A DNA stretch of 64,000 nucleotides from Deltaproteobacteria bacterium HGW-Deltaproteobacteria-15 (GTDB lineage: Bacteria; Desulfobacterota; DSM-4660; Desulfatiglandales; HGW-15), in the NCBI GenBank assembly GCA_002840535.1, contig PHBH01000032.1, positions 1 through 64,000 on the forward strand, in the 5' to 3' direction. Positions 53,742 to 63,201 of this stretch are shown here, one piece after another; position 1 is the stretch's first letter, and every line of letters starts with the position of its first letter. Both the position numbers and the translations under genes were made by a program. The notes under the pieces are model-generated. The model was not told the origin of the DNA. It searched no databases and saw nothing but the letters and a program-made list of their open reading frames with translations.

Positions 53742-54407
53742 ATGTCAGAGATTTTCTTCCTGGGAGTCAAGAACCGGGATCGATATCTCAGGTTTATCTC
53801 GCCCGTAGGCGATCTTTTTGCCCGGGCGGGAATTCACCCCCATGTGCTCACGGCAGCCGGGTTCGTCGTCAGTCTCCTCGCGGCCCTGCCTTACGCAAAA
53901 GGCTCCTTCTTCTGGGGTGCCTGCCTTCTGGCAGTGGCTGGAATCTGCGACACTCTTGACGGCCAGATAGCGAGAAAGACCAACAAGCAGAGCCGTTTCG
54001 GCGCTTTTTTCGACAGCACCCTTGACCGGTACAGCGATCTCTTCCCTTTTGCAGGAATGGCGTATTATTTTTCAGGGGGAGGAGGCTTCGCTGGAAGCAC
54101 ACCCGGGGCAAATCCAAGTCCTCTGACCATCATTGCCATCATCCTGGCCATTGCAGGATCGTTCATGGTGAGCTACACCAGAGCCCGGGCGGAAGGGCTC
54201 GGTGTCGAGTGCAGGAAAGGGATCATGCAGAGGCCCGAAAGGATAACCTTCCTGATCATCGGGTCTTTCCTCGGCGCTATTCCGGCGATTGGACTCATTC
54301 TGTTGAAGATCACTCTTGTCATCCTGGCAGTACTGACCAACGCGACGGCTGTGTCGAGGATCGTATACACCAGGAGGGAGCTGTCGGCCGGAAAAGGCGG
54401 AATGTGA
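53742..54407 (+). CDS. CDP-alcohol phosphatidyltransferase
   Basis: A 221-residue integral membrane enzyme that moves a phosphatidyl group from CDP-diacylglycerol to an alcohol. The signature with its four aspartates runs from DTLDGQIAR to [10 protein letters not shown] (about residues 69-97). Six hydrophobic helices are visible. The acceptor (glycerol phosphate, inositol phosphate or other) is not determinable. ATG 53742 follows AAGGGGGA; upstream in-frame codons lie in the previous gene. Its stop overlaps the Nudix start (GTGA). Confidence 0.9.
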   Translation: MSEIFFLGVKNRDRYLRFISPVGDLFARAGIHPHVLTAAGFVVSLLAALPYAKGSFFWGACLLAVAGICDTLDGQIARKTNKQSRFGAFFDSTLDRYSDLFPFAGMAYYFSGGGGFAGSTPGANPSPLTIIAIILAIAGSFMVSYTRARAEGLGVECRKGIMQRPERITFLIIGSFLGAIPAIGLILLKITLVILAVLTNATAVSRIVYTRRELSAGKGGM

Positions 54408-54880
54408 AAAAAGATATTGTATGCCCACATTGCGGGAAACCCGTCGAGCGCTATAGGAATCCCATTCCTACGGTAGATATCATCATTGAAATGGAAGGCG
54501 GCATCGTCCTGGTGGAAAGGAAGAATCCTCCTCTCGGCTGGGCACTTCCAGGGGGTTTTGTGGATTATGGGGAGAGCCTGGAGGAAGCGGCGCTCAGGGA
54601 AGCCAAAGAGGAAACTTCCCTGGATGTGCACTCCATCGCGCAGTTCGGGGCCTATTCCGATCCCAATCGCGATCCAAGACTCCATACCATTTCGGTGGTT
54701 TTCACAGGCAGGGGGAAAGGCGAGCTGCGAGCGGGGGACGACGCCGGGAATGTCCGTGTTTTCAGTCCGGAAAACATCCCCGGCGATCTCGCATTCGATC
54801 ACGGAAGGATCCTGAAAGACTACATTGGCGGTCACCGCCTCATCTCGAACAGCGCTATGTCCGGGAGGATTAAAGGATGA
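54404..54880 (+). CDS. Nudix hydrolase with zinc-finger-like N-terminus
   Basis: A 158-residue Nudix protein. The Nudix box is intact ([21 protein letters not shown], about residues 51-71). The N-terminus has a single CPHC pair, a shortened form of the zinc ribbon of NudC-type enzymes. The GTG start lies in the stop codon of the phosphatidyltransferase gene and its own stop overlaps the next start (ATGA), so the three genes are one translational unit. The substrate is likely a nucleotide sugar or ADP-ribose type compound, but unproven. Confidence 0.9.
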   Translation: MKKDIVCPHCGKPVERYRNPIPTVDIIIEMEGGIVLVERKNPPLGWALPGGFVDYGESLEEAALREAKEETSLDVHSIAQFGAYSDPNRDPRLHTISVVFTGRGKGELRAGDDAGNVRVFSPENIPGDLAFDHGRILKDYIGGHRLISNSAMSGRIKG

Positions 54881-56736
54881 TCAAGATGGAATTGGCCGAT
54901 ATTTTCAAAAAGCGAACGAGGCATCCCTTTCGGCCGAGGGCTTCGGATATCGTCTACAAGCTCTTTCCTGATTTCAAATCTCTGGAGACAAGGGGGGTTT
55001 CACTTGTAGCCGGCACATGCGAATTCATGGGGAAACAGCTCTACGTCATCGGGCAGCAGAAGCCCAAACCCGGTGCCCTCCGGAGCAAGGAAGACCTCAA
55101 GCGGCTCAATTACGGGATGCTGAGCGCGGATGAGCATTCCCAGGTTTTGGCGCTGCTGAGGAAGGCGGCCACTTCCGATCCCGAGAACAACTATATCTTC
55201 TGCCTGGTCGATACCTATGGCGCGGATATATCCATGGAATCGGCAAAACATTTCCAGGCTTTTTTCATTGCCCATCTCATCCGGGAGTTCATCACGATAC
55301 CGGTAAGGACCATCTCTCTTGTGCTGGGCGAGGGAGGCAGCGGCGGCGCGCTCGCGATTCAGGTTACGGATGTCAGGGGGCAGATGGAAGATGCCTTGTA
55401 CGCCACTGCGCCGCCCGAGAGCATGGCCTCGATCGTCTTCAGGGATTCCACCCGCATCAACGATGCGCTCACGATATTGAAACCCACGGCCAAGGAACTG
55501 AGAAACCTTAATGTCATCGATCGAATCGTTCCAGCCCCGCAGGACGTAGCAGACTGTCACGAGATGGCGGAATCCGTGAGAAGGTTTCTTGTCAGGGCCA
55601 TGAGGGAGCTGTCCCGATCGCGCATCCGGAAACTGGTCAGGAAGAGGGAAATACGGGCAAGGAGCTACGGGCTTTCAAAAGGTTCCGGCAAGTTTTACGA
55701 TTTCAGGCGGTACATTGAGCTTCCTCTCAGGAAGGCGTTTTTCAAGGCCCCGCCGCACATCAAGATCGTAAACTACTCGAGCCTCACGGAAGTCAGTGAG
55801 GATTACGGCAAAACAGAAAAGCTGGAAGACAGGGAGTTCATAGAGTGCGGTGCGGTGGAGGGACAGGAAAAAAGGGTTGCAGGATGCGGAAAGCTCATCC
55901 CCCTTAAGGATTTTCTTCAGAACTTCCATGTTTGTCCCTCATGCGGGCACTCGTACACCCTGGGAGCGGAAGGGTGGATCGACTGTCTTGCGGACATGGA
56001 GAGTTTTCACGAGCTCTACAGAAATCTCACAGTCGATCAGTTGATGGAAGATGGCGCGATCAGCGATTACTACAAGGATTTCCTGGCCCGGCAGGAGGGC
56101 CGATCTCACTTCAAGGAGTCCCTTGTGGTGGGCAGCGCCAGGATTCACCATTTCCAGGTGGTCATGGCGATCAGCGAGTTCTACTACTGCGGCGGATCCA
56201 TGGGCGTTGTCTTCGGAGAGAAATTCAGGAGGGCAGTGGATTATGCCATCCAGGAGAATCTTCCCCTCATCAGCGTGTGCTGTTCAGGCGGGGCCAGACT
56301 CTACGAAGGAATCTCCGCTCTCATGCAAATGGTCAAGACCGTGGAATCGGTCAGTAGGTTGAAGAAACAGGGGCTTCCATACATCTCGATTCTTGCCGAC
56401 CCGGCCACAGGCGGGGCCATTGCCAGCTATGCGGCCCTGGGTGACATCACGATCGCAGAGCCTGGCGCGCTGGTGATCTTCGCCGGCCCCAGAGTGATGA
56501 AGGCGAGCGGGTTTGAAGTGGAGGAGGATCTCGTGAGGTCGGACTCCCTCCATCGTCTCTCTTCGAAGATATATGATTCGCTGAACTTCTACCACGACAT
56601 CAGAGGCATCCAGGAGATCTGCGAGCGGAGGGAGATGAAGTTTACTGTGGCAAAGTATCTGGAGCTTTACAGCCGGACCAATTCGAGGACCTTCAAGAAG
56701 GCAAATAGAAACGGGCGCAAATCATTCCTGTTCTAG
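54877..56736 (+). CDS. Fused acetyl-CoA carboxylase carboxyltransferase (alpha-beta order)
   Basis: A 619-residue fusion of the two carboxyltransferase subunits that make malonyl-CoA for fatty acid synthesis. Residues 1-270 are AccA-like ([35 protein letters not shown]). Residues about 310-600 are AccD-like ([33 protein letters not shown]). The AccD zinc finger is altered: the second pair, CPSC, is normal, but the first two cysteines lie 12 residues apart. The order is the reverse of the beta-alpha fusions known elsewhere. A different acyl-CoA carboxyltransferase role is not excluded. It overlaps the Nudix gene by four bases. Confidence 0.85.
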   Translation: MIKMELADIFKKRTRHPFRPRASDIVYKLFPDFKSLETRGVSLVAGTCEFMGKQLYVIGQQKPKPGALRSKEDLKRLNYGMLSADEHSQVLALLRKAATSDPENNYIFCLVDTYGADISMESAKHFQAFFIAHLIREFITIPVRTISLVLGEGGSGGALAIQVTDVRGQMEDALYATAPPESMASIVFRDSTRINDALTILKPTAKELRNLNVIDRIVPAPQDVADCHEMAESVRRFLVRAMRELSRSRIRKLVRKREIRARSYGLSKGSGKFYDFRRYIELPLRKAFFKAPPHIKIVNYSSLTEVSEDYGKTEKLEDREFIECGAVEGQEKRVAGCGKLIPLKDFLQNFHVCPSCGHSYTLGAEGWIDCLADMESFHELYRNLTVDQLMEDGAISDYYKDFLARQEGRSHFKESLVVGSARIHHFQVVMAISEFYYCGGSMGVVFGEKFRRAVDYAIQENLPLISVCCSGGARLYEGISALMQMVKTVESVSRLKKQGLPYISILADPATGGAIASYAALGDITIAEPGALVIFAGPRVMKASGFEVEEDLVRSDSLHRLSSKIYDSLNFYHDIRGIQEICERREMKFTVAKYLELYSRTNSRTFKKANRNGRKSFLF

Positions 56737-57060
56737 CGGCTCATCCCCTTGGGGCTCCTCTGAGGGAGAGTCATCCTGGGAGGATGGAAGACCTTCAAGG
56801 AACTCACGTAATTCGGGCTTCAGATAAGTGGCACTCAGATCGAAACGGCTGATTGCCGATGCGATCGCGTTGATCCGTTCGCTCAACCCGGACCGGTTGT
56901 TGAGGATCAGGAGATAATCGCCCTTCAGCCGGCAAAGCCCTCCAGGGGCCATGGCGTTCTCCCCTTTGAAAAGTTCATAGCGGATCTCTATGCCCAGGCT
57001 CTGGGCTGCTTCTTCCAACTGCTCCAGTCGCTTCTGTTCCTGCGGTGCTTTGCCTTTCAT
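56722..57060 (-). CDS. Unknown small protein
   Basis: A 112-residue soluble protein that I cannot assign. It starts with a charged helix (QKRLEQLEEAAQSLGIEIRYELFKGE), continues with GGLCRLKGDYLLILNN, and ends in an acidic tail. Its 3' end overlaps the end of the carboxyltransferase gene by 15 bases, in convergent orientation. Codon use and length make it likely to be real. Confidence 0.65.
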   Translation of the reverse strand: MKGKAPQEQKRLEQLEEAAQSLGIEIRYELFKGENAMAPGGLCRLKGDYLLILNNRSGLSERINAIASAISRFDLSATYLKPELREFLEGLPSSQDDSPSEEPQGDEPLEQE

Positions 57061-57086
57061 TGCCTCTTACCATTAACGATTAACAA

Positions 57087-57401
57087 TTACCTACCAACTG
57101 TGGGCTTTCCACATGCCGGACAAAAACGAAATGTCCTCTCCACCCTTGCGCCGCAATGGGCACAGGTGGAATCCGGCCTTGCCCGAATCTCACCCGATTC
57201 GCCGAAGATGGTACCACAACTGCGGCATTCAAGAAAAGGTGTCCCTTTCTGTATTGGAAAAAGAGGCACGAAGAACAGGGAGAAGTAGTGGTCGGTTCTC
57301 TTGAGAAAGGCCTGACTCAAACCGCAGGAAGGGCATCTCCTTGGCTGCTCTTCAAGGGTCCTGGTCCTGGGCTGAACTCCCCCGATGAAGATAAAGTACA
57401 T
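57087..57401 (-). CDS. Small zinc-ribbon protein
   Basis: A 104-residue protein with three cysteine pairs, CPSC (about 23), CRSC (about 59) and CAHC/CPAC (about 80-96), of the zinc-ribbon_15 kind, with a hydrophobic centre (YFSLFFVPLFPI). The first pair and the hydrophobic segment together are typical of that family, whose function is unknown. It is upstream of the unknown gene at 56722 by 26 bases. No ribosome site is evident. Confidence 0.7.
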   Translation of the reverse strand: MYFIFIGGVQPRTRTLEEQPRRCPSCGLSQAFLKRTDHYFSLFFVPLFPIQKGTPFLECRSCGTIFGESGEIRARPDSTCAHCGARVERTFRFCPACGKPTVGR

Positions 57402-57424
57402 GGCGGTTCGGGAAGAAGACAGTT

Positions 57425-57834
57425 AATAGTTAATGGTTAACCGTTAATAGTTAAAGGTTAGCCATCGAATGAGATCTCCAACTGAAAACAGTTTTTACGG
57501 AGAGCAGAAAAGGGCTTGCATTTATCTCGCAGAGCCCACAGAGCGAGTTGGTACTCGATCGACGGCAGAACCCGAATGCCGCTTATAGCTCTTGCCCCGA
57601 AGGGTGAAGTTTGTCCTGTTTTTTTCAAAAAAACAGGACAAGTTGGCACTCTCCAGAACTCTGTGCCCTCAAGCGAAGCGGGCGAGAGAAGACTCTCCAT
57701 GGCAGTCGTTTCGTTTCGACTGAAGAACAATTAACTATTGACAAGCAACAGATAACTGCTCATCAACTATTCACTTGTAAAGATTAACAGTTAACTGTTA
57801 TTTGTACCATAGTGATGCTCAGGGGGGAAGGGTC
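57425..57834. repeat. Repeat-rich gap with GTTAA words and the 52-base dispersed repeat
   Basis: The gap holds clustered GTTAA/TTAAC words (57424-57462, 57783-57800), a perfect 31-base palindrome (57611-57641; TTGTCCTG plus seven Ts, one C, seven As plus CAGGACAA) and, from 57638, the 52 bases also found at 1-52. An imperfect outer arm, CTCGCAGAGCCCACAGAG, lies at 57526-57543. No gene is seen. Confidence 0.75.
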
Positions 57835-58881
57835 ATGAACCGCACGGGAATCGTCAGAGACAAAAGATACATGAGCCATTGGATGGGCGACTATCACCCG
57901 GAGAAGCCCGAGCGCCTCAAGGCTGTCTATGAAATGCTGGATGAGCCCTCGATGACCGGGAGATTCGTCGAGGTCACTGCGAGGCCTGCAGTCAGGGAAG
58001 AGATTCTGCTGATTCACGCGCCACGATTCGTCGATACTCTTGCCGCCACGGCAGGGCAGGAATACACGTATCTGGATCCGGACACCCAGACCTGTGCCGG
58101 ATCCTACGAAGCGGCGCTTCTCGCAGCAGGAGGGCTTTGCCAAGCCGTTTCCCTGGTCTGCTCAGGAGATCTCGACAACGGTTTTGCCCTCGTGCGGCCT
58201 CCCGGCCATCATGCGGAAAGAAGCCGCGCCATGGGATTCTGTCTATTCAATAACGTGGCCATCGCTGCGCGGTTCGCCCTGGAAAGCCTCCACCTGAAAC
58301 GTGTCCTGATTGTAGACTGGGATCTTCATCATGGAAACGGCACCCAGCATTCCTTTGAAGAAGATGAGCGTGTCCTCTATTTCTCGACTCATCAATTTCC
58401 CTATTACCCCGGTACCGGTGATTTCGATGAAATCGGCAGGGGAAAGGGGCTGGGCTATACCTTGAATGTCCCTTTGCCCATGGGGTGCGGGGACGGGGAG
58501 TATCTTGCGGTCTTTCAAAAGGTGCTCAGGCCGGTTGCTCTGGAGTTCAAGCCCGAGCTCATCCTGGTCTCGGCCGGATTTGACATATACGAAGGAGACC
58601 CCCTGGGAGGAATGAGGGTTACCACCCGGGGATTTGCAGCGCTTACACGATCGATCATGGAGATGGCCCAAGGCTGCTGCAACGGGAGAGTGGTTTTGAC
58701 TCTGGAAGGGGGCTACAACGTGGAAGGCCTTGCAGAGTCGGTAAAAATGGTGCTTCTCGAAATGGCCGGAGTCTCAAAGACGGAAATCGAAGAACTCGCT
58801 TCCAATGCGGATCAGGATTTTTTAGACGTCATCATGCGAAACGTAAGAGAGTTCCATCACGCCCATTGGAAGAATCTCTGA
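57835..58881 (+). CDS. Histone-deacetylase-family protein (acetoin utilisation/AcuC type)
   Basis: A 348-residue zinc deacetylase fold. The family motifs are complete: HPEKPERL near the N-terminus, PPGHHAERSRAMGFCLFNNVA, and DWDLHHGNGTQHSF, with the metal-binding Asp/His set, then VSAGFDIYEGDPLGG and TLEGGYNVEGLA. Bacterial members deacetylate polyamines, acetyl-lysines or unknown amides. ATG 57835 has GGGAAGGG close upstream; a TTG 11 codons earlier is not needed. A GNAT acetyltransferase gene follows after 24 bases, a suggestive pairing. Confidence 0.92.
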   Translation: MNRTGIVRDKRYMSHWMGDYHPEKPERLKAVYEMLDEPSMTGRFVEVTARPAVREEILLIHAPRFVDTLAATAGQEYTYLDPDTQTCAGSYEAALLAAGGLCQAVSLVCSGDLDNGFALVRPPGHHAERSRAMGFCLFNNVAIAARFALESLHLKRVLIVDWDLHHGNGTQHSFEEDERVLYFSTHQFPYYPGTGDFDEIGRGKGLGYTLNVPLPMGCGDGEYLAVFQKVLRPVALEFKPELILVSAGFDIYEGDPLGGMRVTTRGFAALTRSIMEMAQGCCNGRVVLTLEGGYNVEGLAESVKMVLLEMAGVSKTEIEELASNADQDFLDVIMRNVREFHHAHWKNL

Positions 58882-58905
58882 TTCCGTTTCAGGACAATAG
58901 ATCCT

Positions 58906-59514
58906 ATGAGTCGCGGGGGCAGATTCGGAAGATACGGTGAGATCAAAAGAATTGGACGTCTTCGCCGATCCGGATTCCTCTCCGATCCTGCAGCAAGGTT
59001 TCAATCATTGAAAGAGCGGATCCGATTCGGACGCAAGGAGGGTAAAGGCCCGCAACTGAGGGTTCGCCCCGTTAGACAGTCCGATCTCCATTTCGTCGAG
59101 GAATTGAGCGGAAAGGTTTTCGAAGTCTACGGGCCGTACCGTCAGTGGGTCAGCCGGTGGTTCAAAGTGGATTCCGCCGTGACACTCATTGCGCTCCATG
59201 AAGAAAGACCGGTGGGCTTTGCCATGCTGGGGCGGTTTTCAAATCCCGCTCAGGTTTTGTTTTCCGCAGAATTGCTTGCCATAGCCGTTGAGCCGCGCAA
59301 ACAAAGAATGGGCGCGGGGCGGTTGCTCATGAACGAGATCGAGGAGATTGCTCTTTCCCTGGGTGTGAACCGGCTTTTTCTTCACACGGCAAAAGATAAT
59401 CTGCCCGCCCAGAAGCTCTTCAGAAGCTGTCTTTTCACGCCCTCCGAACTCAAGAGAAATTTTTACCCTGCCGGCCAGGACGCCCTGCTCATGTTCAAAG
59501 ACCTCCTCTTATAG
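58906..59514 (+). CDS. GNAT-family N-acetyltransferase
   Basis: A 202-residue acetyltransferase. The GNAT domain covers about residues 50-200, with the acetyl-CoA-binding segment IAVEPRKQRMGAGRLLMNEIE and a following NRLFLHTAKDNLPAQKLFRS. The 45 basic N-terminal residues are outside the domain and lack a good ribosome site, so the true start could be further in. It lies directly after the deacetylase-family gene. Confidence 0.82.
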   Translation: MSRGGRFGRYGEIKRIGRLRRSGFLSDPAARFQSLKERIRFGRKEGKGPQLRVRPVRQSDLHFVEELSGKVFEVYGPYRQWVSRWFKVDSAVTLIALHEERPVGFAMLGRFSNPAQVLFSAELLAIAVEPRKQRMGAGRLLMNEIEEIALSLGVNRLFLHTAKDNLPAQKLFRSCLFTPSELKRNFYPAGQDALLMFKDLLL

Positions 59515-59713
59515 TGCCAAGATTTCAGATACGGCATTCACGATCCATGGATACAGCCCCCGGGATGCGTTCATGGGAAAACCTCGCAATCCTCGATAGG
59601 CAATTACCAGCAATCCTAGCGCCTTGGAGAGCTCGGCGGTAAGCCCTTCTTTTTCGTTGAATCAGATCCTTTTCTGTATATAATGCTCCCCAATTTTTCC
59701 CCCGGAGGAATTC

Positions 59714-60796
59714 ATGGCTCAAATAGACGCCTTCTTCAAGCTCATGAACGAACAAGGGGCCTCGGATGTTCATCTGGTTTCCGGTCAGCAGCCGATTCTA
59801 CGAATCGGTGGCGAACTGGAAAGGGTCAAGTTTCGAGTGCTGGAAAACGACTCCTTGAAGGCCATGCTTTATGAGATCGCCCCCGAGCATAAGGTGAAAG
59901 AGTTCGAAGAGACGGGAGACGTTGACTTCGCCTACGAGATCCCCGGGCTTGCGCGCTACAGGGCAAACTTTTTCCAGCAGAAAAACGGCGTAGGGGCGGT
60001 GTTCAGGGAGATCCCCTCCAATATCCTTACGTGTGAGCAACTCGGTCTCCCTCCCGTGGTTCGCAGGCTGGCCTCACTGCCGAGGGGACTGGTGCTCGTG
60101 ACGGGGCCGACCGGAAGTGGAAAGTCAACCACCCTCGCCGCCATCGTCGATGAGGCGAACAAGACCCGCAAGGACCACATCATCACCGTTGAGGATCCGA
60201 TAGAGTTTGTGCACAAGAGCGACAAGGCTCTTATCAATCACCGCGAAGTTTCGCTCCATACCCGATCTTTCTCCGCGGCCTTGAGAGGCGCCCTCAGGGA
60301 AGACCCCGATATCATTCTCGTCGGGGAAATGCGCGACCTGGAGACCATATCCCTCGCGATAGAGGCCGCTGCAACGGGCCACCTCGTCTTCGGCACTCTC
60401 CACACCATCAGCGCGTCGAAGACGGTGGACCGCGTGATCGAAGTGTTTCCGGTTACCCAGCAAGAGCAGATCAGAAGCACCCTGGCCGACGGCATCAGGG
60501 CCGTGGTTGCCCAGACGCTCTTCAAGAGAAGGGACCGGAAGGGGAGGGTTGCCGCACTGGAGATCATGATCGCAAACCCCGCTGTCAGAAACCTGATCAG
60601 AGAAGGGAAGACTTATCAGATCCCTTCCATGATTCAGACCGGCAAGAAATACGGCATGCAGTCCCTCGATGATGCCATCATGGAACTCGTGAACAAGAGG
60701 ATCATTTCCCCTGAGGACGCGTACAGCAAGGCGGTTGAGAAATCGAAGTTCCTTCCCCTCATGAAGAGCCCGCCCGCGGATTTCACGGAGGTATGA
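59714..60796 (+). CDS. pilT: Type IV pilus retraction ATPase PilT
   Basis: A 360-residue hexameric ATPase that depolymerises type IV pili for twitching motility. Walker A is GPTGSGKST (131-139), the Asp box ITVEDPIEFVH, Walker B ILVGEMRD, the His box ATGHLVFGTLHT, and the PilT-specific AVRNLIREGKTYQI. ATG 59714 has GGAGGAATTC upstream. The next gene starts four bases after its stop. Confidence 0.95.
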   Translation: MAQIDAFFKLMNEQGASDVHLVSGQQPILRIGGELERVKFRVLENDSLKAMLYEIAPEHKVKEFEETGDVDFAYEIPGLARYRANFFQQKNGVGAVFREIPSNILTCEQLGLPPVVRRLASLPRGLVLVTGPTGSGKSTTLAAIVDEANKTRKDHIITVEDPIEFVHKSDKALINHREVSLHTRSFSAALRGALREDPDIILVGEMRDLETISLAIEAAATGHLVFGTLHTISASKTVDRVIEVFPVTQQEQIRSTLADGIRAVVAQTLFKRRDRKGRVAALEIMIANPAVRNLIREGKTYQIPSMIQTGKKYGMQSLDDAIMELVNKRIISPEDAYSKAVEKSKFLPLMKSPPADFTEV

Positions 60797-60799
60797 GTT

Positions 60800-61978
60800 A
60801 TGAGACAGAGAGAACTCGACCACGTCCTTACGGCCATGCTCGAATGCCATGAAAATGTTTCGGACCTCAACATGACGGTGGACAAGCCCCTCCAGGTGGA
60901 GTCATCGGGACAGTTGAAGCCGGTCCCCCTGAACCCGCCTGTCGAGCGGCTCACCCCGTTTCAGGCGGAGTTGCTGGCGCTGAACCTGATCAACGGAGAT
61001 CGGCGGTTGACAAAGACCCTTCTCACGGAAGGGTCTTGCGACTCGTCCTATCAGCTGCCGGGCAAGGCCCGTTTCAGGGTAAACATATTCTCTCAAAAGG
61101 GGTTTTTCTCAACCGTGATGAGACAGCTCGCCACGAGGGTGCCGACCATCGAGGAAATGAGGCTGCCGCCTGCATTTCGGAAAATGACCGAAGAGAGAAA
61201 TGGAATCATCCTTGTCACGGGAGCGACCGGGAGCGGAAAATCCACATCCCTTGCCGCTGTGCTCAACGAGATCAACGAAAAGAAGTCGGTTCATGTGGTG
61301 ACCCTGGAAGACCCTGTCGAGTACGTCCACTCTCAGAAGAAGGCGACCTTCAACCAGAGGGAACTCGGACAGGACTTTGATACCTTTGCTACCGGTTTGA
61401 GGGCTGCCTTGCGGCAGGCGCCCAAGGTCATACTCGTCGGCGAAATGCGGGACAGGGAGACCGTTGAGATCGGGCTTTCGGCCGCGGAAACCGGACATCT
61501 CGTTCTCAGCACCCTGCATACCGTCGATGCGGGACAGACGATCAACCGGATCATCGGCATGTTTGATAGAGAAGAGGAGAAACAGATCCGGATCCGTCTG
61601 ACGGATACGGTCCGTTGGATTGCATGCCAGAGGCTCCTGCCCAAGGTGGGAGGAGGAAGGGTCGCGGCATTTGAAATCATGGGATCCAATCTCAGGGTCA
61701 AGGATTCCATTCTCAATGGAGAGTCGGAGGGCAAGACTTTCTACGAGATCATCGAACAGGGCCAGCCGTTCGGGATGATGACCTTTGACCAGTGTGTCGC
61801 GGATCTCTACAAAGAGGAATTGATCACGGAAGACACGGCCATGAGCTTTGCTTCCAGAAAGGCGGTGGTAGGAAGGGCGGTTGACGCCATCAAGCAGTCG
61901 AGGGGGGAGAAGACCACGGACATTGAAGGTCTAAGCCTTGACGACGATTACGGGAAAAAGCAGAAGAAACAGAAATAA
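60800..61978 (+). CDS. PilT/PilU-type ATPase
   Basis: A 392-residue second retraction-type ATPase. Walker A is GATGSGKSTS, with VTLEDPVEYVH, ILVGEMRDRE and TGHLVLSTLHT. It differs from the first copy in its N-terminal domain, and ends in a Lys/Gln-rich tail (YGKKQKKQK). The pairing with PilT resembles PilT-PilU, although the classical AIRNLIRE segment is only partly kept (LRVKDSILNG). The ATG follows GGAGG. Confidence 0.9.
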   Translation: MRQRELDHVLTAMLECHENVSDLNMTVDKPLQVESSGQLKPVPLNPPVERLTPFQAELLALNLINGDRRLTKTLLTEGSCDSSYQLPGKARFRVNIFSQKGFFSTVMRQLATRVPTIEEMRLPPAFRKMTEERNGIILVTGATGSGKSTSLAAVLNEINEKKSVHVVTLEDPVEYVHSQKKATFNQRELGQDFDTFATGLRAALRQAPKVILVGEMRDRETVEIGLSAAETGHLVLSTLHTVDAGQTINRIIGMFDREEEKQIRIRLTDTVRWIACQRLLPKVGGGRVAAFEIMGSNLRVKDSILNGESEGKTFYEIIEQGQPFGMMTFDQCVADLYKEELITEDTAMSFASRKAVVGRAVDAIKQSRGEKTTDIEGLSLDDDYGKKQKKQK

Positions 61979-61998
61979 GGTTTCCAGGGGAAGGGATT

Positions 61999-62709
61999 AT
62001 GGAACTCATCTGCGAACAGTGCAAAACGAAGCTGAATATCCTGGACGAGAAGATCCCCAAGGATCAGGTCGTGAGAATCAACTGTCCCAAATGCAAATCC
62101 AAGATCACCCTGGATACCCGCTCACACGGTTCTACAAGTACCGTGGCTGAGCCCGGCAATGACGATTCGAAATCTACGGGAACAGAACTCGGCGAATCCA
62201 AGCGGATGAAGGAGACGGAAGAAGGATACACCTACAGCGATTTCAGTGAAGACAAGGCACTCGATTTCTTTGAAGAAGGCACGAAGCTTTCTCTGATTAT
62301 GGGCAGCGATTCCGAACAGAGCCGCAAAATCAAATCGGTTGTTGAAGAGCTGGGCTACAAGGGGGTTGTCACCCCCAACACAAGGGATGCTCTCGGGAAG
62401 ATGAGATTCTATCACTTCGACATGGTTGTCCTCAGCGACGGCTTCGACGGCCAACCGCTGGATAACAGCCCCATCGTCAATCACCTCAATCGATTGGGCA
62501 TGCCTGTGCGGAGGAGGATCTTTCTCGCCCTCTTGAGCGAGAGATTCAAGAGCATGGATAACATGATGTCCTTTGCCATGAGTGCCAATGCGGTCTTCAG
62601 TACGAAAGAACTGGACAGGCTGGGGCTCATGCTCAGGAAAGCTGTCACGGAGAATGACAAACTTTACAAAGTCTTCATGGACACTCTAGCCCAGTTAGGG
62701 AAAGCTTAG
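61999..62709 (+). CDS. Zinc-ribbon plus response-regulator-like protein
   Basis: A 236-residue protein. The N-terminus is an MJ0042-type zinc ribbon (CEQC at 5-8, CPKC at 29-32). After a variable linker, residues 95-230 look like a divergent receiver fold (LSLIMGSDSEQSRKIKSVVEELGY, FDMVVLSDGF), without the usual acidic pair. It follows the PilT/PilU gene by 20 bases and is probably an accessory of the pilus system; its exact role is unknown. Confidence 0.75.
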   Translation: MELICEQCKTKLNILDEKIPKDQVVRINCPKCKSKITLDTRSHGSTSTVAEPGNDDSKSTGTELGESKRMKETEEGYTYSDFSEDKALDFFEEGTKLSLIMGSDSEQSRKIKSVVEELGYKGVVTPNTRDALGKMRFYHFDMVVLSDGFDGQPLDNSPIVNHLNRLGMPVRRRIFLALLSERFKSMDNMMSFAMSANAVFSTKELDRLGLMLRKAVTENDKLYKVFMDTLAQLGKA

Positions 62710-62718
62710 GTGGAAAGA

Positions 62719-62991
62719 ATGGATCTGCAAAAGAAGTACCGAATGAGGGTGGAATCCTGTATTGGAACGATCATCGATGTTCACAAAAGCGTGAAGGTTC
62801 CGCACGACAAAGGAACCCTCTTGACGCAGTTCGAGAACCTCAGAAAGGCCATCGACCACATGGATATGAGTCAGGTTTCTGAGAGGGACATCGCCATGGT
62901 GGAGCAGGCCACGAATACTTTGCTCGGTGAATTCCGGAGCGTTTTCGAAACCGGCGGCGGAAGCCCCGTGTACCGCAAACAAGCGCACTGA
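62719..62991 (+). CDS. Small helical protein of the pilT operon
   Basis: A 90-residue protein without recognised family. It looks all-helical (RKAIDHMDMSQVSERDIAMVEQATNTLL), with no cysteine pair or membrane segment. ATG 62719 is behind AGGTGGAAAG; a GTG at 62710 directly follows the previous stop. The tight spacing to the zinc-ribbon/receiver gene suggests the same message. Confidence 0.7.
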   Translation: MDLQKKYRMRVESCIGTIIDVHKSVKVPHDKGTLLTQFENLRKAIDHMDMSQVSERDIAMVEQATNTLLGEFRSVFETGGGSPVYRKQAH

Positions 62992-63002
62992 TCAGGCGCA
63001 AA

Positions 63003-63166
63003 GCGCATAGAGCATAGAGCCTAGCGCATAGCGAAAGGCTAAGAAGAACTGCAAAAGCGCCAAGCGCATCCAAGAGTCAAGAAGCATCCGGGAGGTGGGA
63101 GTTCCTCTCGCGCTTGTTGCTCTTGGCTCAACGGTTTAAAAGTTTGTTCGCCAATGCTCTATGCGC
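63003..63166. repeat. GCGCATAGAGCAT palindromic repeat
   Basis: Perfect 13-base ends, GCGCATAGAGCAT (63003-63015) and ATGCTCTATGCGC (63154-63166), with further imperfect pairing inside and a tail of related words (GCCCTATGCGGTTTACGC). It sits between convergent genes. Confidence 0.75.
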
Positions 63167-63201
63167 TATTCGGTTTTGCTCTTTGCCCTATGCGGTTTAC
63201 G

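Noticed and set aside
57424..57800. CRISPR-like array from the GTTAA words
   Set aside because: The words are short, irregularly spaced and without constant repeat length or spacers.
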